A DNA stretch of 64,000 nucleotides, taken from contig SADC01000006.1 of the NCBI GenBank assembly GCA_004194705.1, positions 248,001 through 312,000 on the forward strand, given 5' to 3'. The position numbers and the translations under genes were made by a program. The DNA is from Ditylenchus dipsaci (taxonomy: Eukaryota; Nematoda; Chromadorea; Rhabditida; Anguinidae). Below the pieces are notes generated by a model. It saw nothing but the letters and a program-made list of their open reading frames with translations, was not told where the DNA came from and made no database searches. Each line of letters starts with the position of its first letter. Position 1 is the stretch's first letter. This document shows, piece by piece, positions 55,800 through 64,000 of this stretch.

Positions 55800-58700
55800 A
55801 TGTTGAAATTCATATTTCCGAGTTTTCTAGTGCTAGGCATCTTTATATATTTGTTGTGGACTGAGCGATGATGAAATGCAAGACAGGTTAGATGAACTCG
55901 TAAAAAGCATGCAAAAAGTAGTTACCAAAATGCATGGGTTGAATAAAAATGAGGGCGACAGCAATTCGTATAAGGATGCAAACAAGGTTTTTTTAAATTT
56001 TTGTTAAGAGAATCTTGTAAATTTATGACCATTTCAACAAAAAATTTAAATATGGTAGTAGTCGATATTTGACTAGTCTATGGCATTTTTGCAATCAATG
56101 ATACTGTTAAAGTATAAACGATGTATTCGACTAAATTGAGCCCAAGAAACGACATCCGGTTTTCATTCGGACTTTTTTAAAGCAAAACCTCAAAAAGCTC
56201 TCTGTTATCTTGTAGGCAAAATCCTGGCTATCATATGAAAAAAAAGATATTAAGGATCTTGATTTAGTATGAGCCTTGTCGATTTTTAAGAGTGGAATCC
56301 AGAAAAAGGATCAGGACCACAGTGAGGTCAAAAGTAAACTAGGATTTGCCGGAGAATATTCTCGGAGAAAATTCTGGAGAATATTATATTATCTATAAAT
56401 AATATTCCATTGCTTTCTGTTGGACATTTGATTATAGCTAACCGTACAGTTAACTGCACTCAATCCACCACAGTTAACTACAGTTAACTGTAAACTTAAC
56501 TGTATGGTTATCTAGGCAGCGTATTTCAAAAAACAAAAGCATTTTTAAACTTTTTTTGAGTTGCAGCCTTTAGGCACGTTCATTATGAGTGTCGACCTGA
56601 GTGTGAGATTAGGCGTGTTTTTAACGAAGGAAGAGCTGTAGTTTTTTCATAACTGAAACTTTATTTTCTGTTCATACCATTTTGTAGCTAAGATCCAGGT
56701 TTTCAAAAAAAGTTATTGACAAGCAGCATGTGATAAGAAAATTGGGGTAAAAATGCTTAGGTCCGCACTCATGTGAGCACTCTGGTCGACACACGACGAA
56801 GTTTGGACCTGAGTGTGGTCCTGACAGCGGACCTAAGAATTTTCACACCAATTTTTTTATTAGATGCTGCCTGTTAATAGCTCATTTTGAAGCCCTGTAT
56901 CTTAGCTACAAAATGGTACTAACGAAAAAAAAGCTTTAGTCAAGAAAAAAAATACAGCTCTTCCCGCGTTCACAACACGAAAATCTCACACTCAGGTCGA
57001 CACCCATTGCACGCATGCTTTTGATTTCCTTTTAACAACCAATGTTTTGGGGGTTTCGCCGGTATTCCTAAGCCCTTGACAAATTTAAAAATAAATACTT
57101 CAGTTTTGGGAAATGGTGTAGTCAACTGTTATACCGTAAATCCTCTAATAGAGCCCCCCCCCCTCGATATTTGACTAGAGTTTCAGAGTTAGCACCATTT
57201 TTGATTGACAATTTCAAGATTTTCAGGGATTGAAAAATAAAGCCCCGGGGATCTATTAGAGGATTTACGGTAGTTACCTTCAGTTAACTGTTTTTACTTA
57301 TCGTCATTGTATAAATTATACGGGCTGTGGTAAGTTATTGGTAAATTAGAGAAGTAACTTACCACCGATGTATTAGCCACGTACTTGTGTTGTTCATGAA
57401 GGATTTAATTATCTAATGTTAAATTGTGAAAATAAAAGATATTCACCGAAAAAAATATGCTTACCGAGAATAGCGAGAAAAATACCAACCCTATATTAAA
57501 CAAATTTCATTCGAAGAGGAACACTCTGTGTTTAATTACGTTCTAGGGGGTCTTTTATTAAATAAAATACGGTAACAGCTGGTATAACTTATACTTCAAG
57601 ATTATATTTAGCTCTTGGAAGTGTTTAGTGAAAAAAACAAAGAATTGGTCAAAGTGTTTGCGATTCATTCAATTGGCCATGCAAACGGTAAGCCAATCAA
57701 ACGGTGGAGTCGCAACATCAATGACTCCAACACAAATTTGGGTTTTGTTGTGGAACTTTCATAGGGCAGCAATGGACACAAGAATTAATTTTAGAACTAT
57801 CAGGTATTATTACTGATATTGAATAGTTTTTCTAGTTAACATTGAAAAAAAGTTTTGAAAAATTTTAACTAAAGCTAAAAATTAGTGATTTGTGTACAAA
57901 CATCAAAATATGTCATTTTTCAGCTGAATAAATTCCGAAAAAGTCATATCAAAAAAGTGATTTGTACTGTACAAATAGCGTACAAAGTTAATATAAAATG
58001 GTCTACTTTGAAAAACTAAATCATTTTTAATGCCGGCGCCCGCAATAGCGCAAGCGCCGGTTCGGCTCCTTGAAATTTAACAAAATCAGGGAGCAAGTGT
58101 GCGGCAATAGTTTGACAGCCACAAAATTTGACGCCGGCGCCGAAATTTTTTAAATTAGAGCTGGCGCCCGGCGCCGATTTTTCGATGGACCAACGCCGGT
58201 GTCGAATTTTTTTTGGCTGTGAAACTATGCACAAGAGATATATCTATCTATCTACGGTATTTTCCCTGATTAGCCTAGTGAGTTGTCTTCCCACTTATTA
58301 CGTTAATACAATTTTCATTTTTTGTCGTAGCTAAGTGGTTCTGCTACAACCTGAAGTACACATTTTTTGAAAACTGCTAAACTTTATAAAAAACACATAG
58401 ATGGTACCAGGCAAGTTTTTGTAGGACGGGTACGAACACATATAGAGCTTATCACATATAGACCTAAGCCGAAAATGACTAATACTAAATTTTGTGTCTT
58501 TTACAAAAAATTGATTTCCACTGAAGTGTTCGGTCTTTAAAAAAAATATATATTGGAGATCTGCCCTATATTTTAAATATTATTACAGCACCATCGTCAG
58601 ACAGTTATCACACTAGATCTTTTGAAACCAATAATCAAAGCTAAGGTTAGAGTTATTCCTGGACTTAAAGACAAGTTTGTGGAGCAGCCGCATAAATGGG

Positions 58701-61700
58701 CTATTTGGAATTAACAAAAGAACAGACGAATGAGCACCTGAAAACAATGTCTAAAATGTTTGGTTTTCATTTCACTCCGACTCCATTTGAACAAAATGGC
58801 ATTTTTAATGACTTACCAATGGAATGTGCGCTGACAATGGTATAAAATTTTTATTATTATTGATCATAAAGACGTATTGTGTAATTTTTGAAGAATTATC
58901 TTAGTAGCCTTGTCACAGTCAAACCTCGGTTTCCGGCACTCCAGTTATCGGCACCTCGTTGAGGGTGGTTCCTAGGGCTGTCGCATAACTGAGGTTTGAC
59001 TGTATCTGTATCTCATTTCTTGGCAAAATTTTTGGCCCTATCAATGAAGGAAGGAGAATTTTTTGCTTTGGTCCCTCCTGTTGCTGCTTTTTGTGATTTT
59101 GTAGGTTCAATCTTGAAGCGAGGGTGAAAGCTGTTAAGGAGATAGTCTCGACACGAAAAGATCACTCCAAGTTTAAATGTGATTTTAGGGCCATATTTTG
59201 TCGAAAACTTGGTGTTGTGATGTCAGACGAACTTATGCAGAATGAAAAGTTATATTAGCATCATGAACATCAGAAATTTTAAAATATATTTAGTAAATGC
59301 ACTAAAAATTAAAATGAAAAATGGGGGCAACTTATCAAAAAAGGTTGATTATTCTTATATTGCATTTCAATTTTTAGGGTATTTTTTGGAGGAAATTTCG
59401 AATTCTGATATTGATAATGCTAATCCAACTTTTAATTCTGCACAAGTTTTGTCGGAGATCGCAACACCGAGTGGTCGACAAAATATGGCTCTAAAACAAC
59501 ATTAGAAACAAGCGAAAGTTGGATAAAACCTTTCGTGTCGAGACTTTCTCCTTAACACTTACCCTCACTTTAAAGGTCCATGGTTTTTGCGCGCAGCAGC
59601 ATGTTCAAAATTTGAATTGGCACGGGACACTTCTCTTTCTTTCGAACTTTTCTCTTTCGAGTCGTTTGATGGATTGCAAAGAGTACAGTGCGAAACCAAA
59701 GAGAAGTGTCCCCCGTCAATTCCAATTTTCCACATCCTGCTGCGCGCAAAAACCATGGTCCTTTAAGGCCAGCGTATGTTAGGATAGCTCAAAAATGAGC
59801 CTTAGATATGTTTCAGTCTGTTCCTAACATACAGTGGCCTACCCTCGCCTGAGCCGAAAAAAATCCAAAAACAAACTACAGGGGGAGGGGGACCAAAGCA
59901 AAACCCCTTTGTTCGATTGAGCCAACGTTTTTTCCGAATCATTTTGTTACTCAAATTATTCCGAACACTTCAATCTATTCGCGTGTTTTTTTATTGAAAA
60001 ATTTTAAATAAGCGCGAATTCAAAAAGTCTTTTTTGAAAGCTCTAAAAAATGAGTTTGCTGTCTTTTTTTGGGGCAGATTTCGAGATTTGGGTGAAAATA
60101 ATTTTGAGGGTGAAATTCAATATTTTGAGTGTGCATTTCGTTTCAGCACAATTTTTGTGCTAATCATGATAAAAAAAATTTAGAGAGTTATGATCATCAA
60201 GAATCAGCGTCGAAAAAGAGGAGCATCTAAAATACTTGGTAATTTTAACATTAAAGCTTAATCGGGATTTTTTTGCTTTGCCGATTTGTCAAGAACATCA
60301 TTAATACAGTTCTTGCTGGAAACCCCTACAACATCGACACCGCATTTTTGTCACGAGAAACCTGTTTGAGTCTGTTCTAACATGTGCTGATCAACCTTGT
60401 CTAAGCCTGAAATTCCAAAAAGCAAGGGAACAACGGCAAAAGAGGTACATCGACGTTTTGGGCAAAAAATGTTCAAAAATTTGCAGAATGTTTTTATTGC
60501 TTGGTCACCTTGTTGATTTTTTTCGAGAGTTTTTCTGGTGATACTTTTAAAAAATCTTTAAACTACAGTTTTCAGACCGTCTCAAAAGGCGACGCGGGCA
60601 ACAAGCGACGGATCGGAATTTCAAAGAGGTCATGAATCGAGGTTGACTGCAAAAAATATGCTTACAAAAACAACAGGGGGACCAAGGCAGTTTTAGGTTT
60701 GAAGTTTCTCGAGTTTCCGGATTGAATTTTTTCTGTCTGTTCACCGAAAAAATTCAAATTTCTTATATTTAATTGACTGTGGTCTACAAGATGGCCTTGT
60801 CAGAATTTTCAATAGGTTCCTTTTGAGCTAAAAATTGAAAAAAAAATTGAAAAAAGTTCAACCAGATGACCAAGACGAAAATTGCTAAACAGTTTTGCTT
60901 ATTTTTGTACATTTGTCCGGAAATAGGCAAAAAGTTTTTTTTTACCAAAAATTGATGTTGCGAGGGGTCTCAAAGAACATTGCCCAAGAATTTATAATGC
61001 TTTAATTTGCTTTTATTTAAAAAAAATTAAAAATTTTAGAAACTATCAAGGCACTTTGCTGTCAAACGAAAGCATGCAAACTGTGCTAATATAGTAACGA
61101 AAAGTCTGCGCAAAACAGTTGATAGACTACAAAAAGATAAAAAAGCTTTTGACAATGGGAAAAACTTATTAGCTATATTGAAAAAAACAACAAAGATTTG
61201 CATAACACTGATCAAAATTACTGGTTGCCTATGCTTCGAAAAATGGCCAATCGGTCGAAATATGTACTTGAATCAGAGTAAGAGATTTTAGATAGATTTT
61301 TTGAACAAAAGTTTAAAAAGAGTTTTTAAATAAATATTTAGAAGCTTCTGGAAGTTGCGCACTTGGGGGCAATACTGTAAATCTTAGAATTGCGGCACCG
61401 GCAACTAAGTGTACCGACTTCGAAAATGCTGGCACCGGCACCAGCTCATGGCATCGACCCTGAAAATTCCGGCACACACACTGGCTCACGGCAACGACTC
61501 GAAAATTTCAGCACCGCACCAGCTCACCGCAACGGTGCGCGGCTGTGATTGCCGGTACCGGGATCAATCACAACACTGCTTGGGTCTCTTTTCAGTTAAC
61601 TGTGAATTAAGTTTAGACTCTCCCAAGAAATTTTTGGCCCTATGTGAGAGAGGATAGTTTTTTTCTGCCTTGTTTTTGGTGCCATTATACGCGTCAGGCT

Positions 61701-62352
61701 CAGGCAATGGTAGGCCACTGTATGTTGAAATAAATTGGAACATATGCTGGCCTACCCTTGCCTAAGTCTGAATCCTAAAACTTCACAGAAAATTAACAGG
61801 GGACCAAAAAAAAAGCTGTTCTCCTCTCGGATAGGGCGTAATTTTAAACTCTAAAACCAATAAAGAAATGATGTCTAACACTTCTTTTCCAAAAAGTTGG
61901 GTCTACAAAAAAGCAGTTACTTAAATCTAACTATTTTCCTTGCTCTCAAAAGTGAACTACTATTAGGTTATTCTACCTCATTTTTGTCACTGGAGCTGGG
62001 CATAAGGGTCTCTATAACCATTTTTTTGATCAAAACAACTTCTAAAATAATGTCTGAGAGGGTCGGAAGAGGAGGGGCGTGGGAACTATCTTAGCTTTGC
62101 CTCAGGGCAAGTGCATGTTGTTGACCCTTTAAAGATGAATTTTTTTGATACAAAAGTTTTTGAATTTCCGACCACATAAGACATGTTTTAAAAATGCAAT
62201 AAAAGCCACTATTCCACTGATGCAGCTGAAAAAGGGAGCATGATGAAGCTTAGCACAAGAAGAACAGCAAAATAACCATTCAAATTTGGGTGCTTTTGTG
62301 GAACTTCTACGTGGCTTCTATCAATACTATGATAAGCGAGCGAAGAGTTGAG
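55800..62352 (+). CDS. Gene X-prime: diverged paralogue of gene X, frame-disrupted
   Basis: Exons recognised by alignment to gene X: 55800-55986 (MLKFIFPSFLVLGIFIYLL, then MQDRLDELVKSMQKVV and KDANK at the same splice point), about 57610-57803 (NKELVKVFAIHSI, TQIWVLLWNFHRAAMD), 58589-58839 (TVITLDLLKPIIKAK, MGYLELTKEQTNEH, GFHFTPTPFE), 61040-61277 (SNESMQTVL, KDKKAFDNGK, WLPMLRKMANRSKYVLES) and about 62225-62352 (QEEQQNNH, QIWVLLWNFYVASINTMI). Each exon has at least one single-base shift or a doubtful edge, for example after the signal peptide, in the A7 run near 61175 and in CATTCAAATT near 62282. Exons matching the last three of gene X were not found before the window ends. It could be a pseudogene or a gene with uncorrected base-count errors. 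Confidence 0.6.
57132..57272. mobile_element. Small TACCGTAAATCCTCTAATAG palindrome
   Basis: TACCGTAAATCCTCTAATAG ... CTATTAGAGGATTTACGGTA is a near-perfect 140-bp palindromic MITE related to the TACCGTATT family. It is nested between GTTAACTG-type repeats (56450-57290). Confidence 0.75.
58916..59002. mobile_element. 87-bp pogo-like MITE
   Basis: CACAGTCAAACCTCGG ... CTGAGGTTTGACTGTA, nearly all inverted repeat, with inner GGCACTCCAGTTATCGGCACC. The smallest complete member of its family here; it lies in an X-prime intron. Confidence 0.75.
59047..59905. mobile_element. GGACCAAGGC-family palindrome split by a nested inverted-repeat element
   Basis: Outer half at 59047-59130 (TTTGGTCCCTCCTGTTGC) and other half at 59765-59905 (GGCCAGCGTATGTTAGG ... 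GGGGGACCAAAGC). Between them are inverted arms GTCTCGACACGAAAAG / CTTTCGTGTCGAGAC and, further in, GCCATATTTTGTCG with AACTTGGTGTTG and their inverses. It lies in an X-prime intron. Confidence 0.65.
61384..61830. repeat. GCACCGGCACCAGCTCA repeats and a GGACCAAGGC-family copy
   Basis: 61384-61565 has about five imperfect units of TTCGGCACCGGCACCAGCTCA. 61660-61830 is a palindromic copy of the GGACCAAGGC family (GGCAATGGTAGGCCACTG / GGCCTACCCTTGCC). Both fall in the last recognisable X-prime intron. Confidence 0.6.
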
Positions 62353-62965
62353 GTAATTTTTGTTGATATTTGATTTGAAAAAAAATTGTTGCATCGTCTT
62401 TGCTATGTAAGGAAACCTTTACAAATTTTCTTTACTAATTTTGTATGGAACTTCTTTGAAAAGCTTACCTAATGTTGTTAACTTTAACGGTATGTGTAAA
62501 AAAAATCGGTAAATTTACTGGTAATTTTTAGTCTTATTCACCGCAGACAGGTAAATTAGGATTTTCGATGACTATAGAATTTCTCGTACCGTCGAGTGTC
62601 GATATAACGGCACCCGATATAAAGGCAACTCCCAGTACCAAAAAACCCGTCCCAAGCAATAAAACCCCCCCCCCCCATATATACGGCACTACCGTATTTC
62701 CTCCAATAACTCCCGTTTCCAATAACTCCCGGTCTCTAATAACTCCGGGTACTATAAAATTTCTCGTATAATAATATACGGGAAATTCTAACAGTTAAGA
62801 CTTACAGTTATCATCCTGAGTTAGTTTCCGACGTTGATATTAGATTTTGGTCGGATTTAGATTTTGTGTTTAACTTAGATAAAAAGTAAAAATTGCCTAA
62901 CCTCAAGGATTTGCTTTCTAGTCCTCTTAAGTATTTCCAACCGGGGATAATAAAATGCCAATAAC

Positions 62966-63440
62966 TGTACGTTGGAAATTTTAGAATTTCATCTGCATAC
63001 AGTTATCATCTTGAGTCAATTTTGACACGTCGATAACTGTACGTTGATAACTGTAGAATTTCATCTGCATACAGTTATCATCTTGAGTCAATTTTTGACA
63101 CGTCGATAACTGTACGTTGCTAACTGTAGAATTTCATCTGCATACAGTTATCATCTTGAGTCAATTTTGACACGTCGATAACTGTACGTTGATAACTGTA
63201 GAATTTCATCTGCATACAGTTATCATCTTGAGTCAATTTTGACACGTCGATAACTGTACGTTGATAACTGTAGAATTTCATCTGCATACAGTTATCATCT
63301 TGAGTCAATTTTTGACATCGATAACTGTACGTTGATAACTGTAGAATTTCATCTGCATACAGTTATCATCTTGAGTCAATTTGACACGTCGATAACTGTA
63401 CGTTGCTAACTGTAGAATTTTATCTGCATACAGTTATCGT
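62966..63440. repeat. 72-bp tandem repeat, about 6.5 copies
   Basis: The unit contains ACGTCGATAACTGTACGTTG, ATAACTGTAGAATTTCATCT, GCATACAGTTATCATCTTGA and GTCAATTTTGAC. Copies differ by very few bases (GATAACTG against GCTAACTG; ATTTTGAC against ATTTTTGAC), so the array is recent. Each unit has three self-complementary TACAGTTATC/GATAACTGTA words. It starts about 600 bp beyond the last X-prime exon found. Confidence 0.9.
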
Positions 63441-63891
63441 TTTTATCGATACGTGAATTTTTTTCTACTCAATGAAGCCACTGTGGCAAAAAATTGCAAT
63501 GTTATTATCACCGAAAAAAATTTTGAAATTTTTGCTTTTTATAGTTGGCAGTTTACTGTGATATTTTTTAACCTTCACTCCGGCAGAATTTCTCGTTATG
63601 TCACATGAGAAATTCGTGGGATCGAAGAGGTGGGATTGCTAGATTTCGTTTAAAGTTTCGATTAAAAATATGCTGTGAACAGCTTTGCAAAATGTTGACT
63701 TTGCTCTGAGATACAGACTTTTAAAGTCAATGGAGTAGTCTAAAAACCATTTTTTTGCCTGAAATGAATAAAAGAGACTCTTTTCACCGCTGTCTCTCAT
63801 GTAGGCTCTGATCTTACATACACTTTTTCTCTTAACGTTTTGAATTTTCTTTTCTCCAGGTCACATAAAATTTTTATTTATGAAATCCAGA

Positions 63892-63975
63892 TACCGTATC
63901 TCTCTAATTATACAGCATGGTGTAAATTTTTCAACCCCTCCTCGAGAGTGGTGTATAATTAGAGAGAATACGGTA
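63892..63975. mobile_element. Small TACCGTATCTCTCTAATTAT palindrome
   Basis: An 84-bp palindrome, TACCGTATCTCTCTAATTAT ... TAATTAGAGAGAATACGGTA. The interior CAACCCCTCCTCGAGAG is shared with larger members. Further degraded members lie at about 44440-44580, 53900-54010 and 62690-62770. Confidence 0.75.
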
Positions 63976-64000
63976 ATGCATGTGCATAAAATGAATTTGC

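Noticed and set aside
59242..59505. An 87-codon frame inside the X-prime region, first taken as an exon
   Set aside because: Its ends lie in the inverted arms of a nested element (GCCATATTTTGTCG and inverse), and nothing in gene X matches it.
63120..63308. Open frame with a repeated TQDDNCMQMKFYSYQRTV
   Set aside because: The 72-bp unit is a multiple of three, so it reads open in one frame; there is no start context or splice support.
62966..63440. Regularly spaced repeats suggesting a CRISPR array
   Set aside because: The whole 72-bp unit is repeated without unique spacers, in a eukaryotic genome.

Overview
The window looks like nuclear DNA of a rhabditine nematode. It is AT-rich, and its genes are small multi-exon genes spliced with the nematode 3' splice consensus (TTTCAG/TTTTAG). 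It carries an intact chemoreceptor of the nematode-specific Srt class and two transthyretin-like (TTR) genes, a family that is strongly expanded in nematodes. The species could not be identified. Most open frames on either strand are chance reading through repeats; the real genes were rebuilt exon by exon from splice sites, phase and family resemblance.

Layout. 1-3.1 kb: foldback and palindromic transposable elements. 3.2-7.4 kb (+): a complete six-exon srt chemoreceptor whose fourth intron holds a tRNA-Phe gene. 8.1-8.8 kb: a hAT element with a perfect 8-bp target duplication and the C-terminal remnant of its transposase. 9.0-12.0 kb (-): an HtrL/YibB-like type II membrane protein gene. 12.3 and 15.0 kb: two identical tRNA-Lys(CTT) genes flanking an unidentified six-exon gene (12.9-14.1 kb, +). 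16.0-19.2 kb (-): TTR gene A, with a Mutator-like element in its last intron. 21.1-22.0 kb: a defective pogo/Tigger transposon. 23.6-24.8 kb (-): TTR gene B. 25-32 kb: almost only elements. 33.0-43.4 kb (-): a long gene ('gene X') for an apparently secreted protein that I do not recognise. 44-55 kb: repeats, including a 2.1-kb inverted repeat. 55.8 kb to at least 62.35 kb (+): a paralogue of gene X ('X-prime') in head-to-head orientation. 62.8-63.45 kb: a 72-bp tandem array.

Two themes dominate. First, the intergenic and intronic DNA is packed with nested inverted-repeat DNA elements (hAT, mariner, pogo/Tigger, Mutator-like and several unassigned MITE-like families). A striking subset are foldback elements whose long arms are arrays of a short unit that differs from element to element; at least two of these have 9-bp target duplications, which points to the Mutator/Foldback type. 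Second, the conserved genes HtrL, Y, TTR-A, TTR-B, X and X-prime have otherwise good exon structure but repeatedly carry single-base gains or losses, mostly in homopolymers. Either several are recent pseudogenes or, more likely, the assembly has uncorrected homopolymer-length errors. No prokaryotic, organellar or viral genes and no CRISPR arrays were seen.
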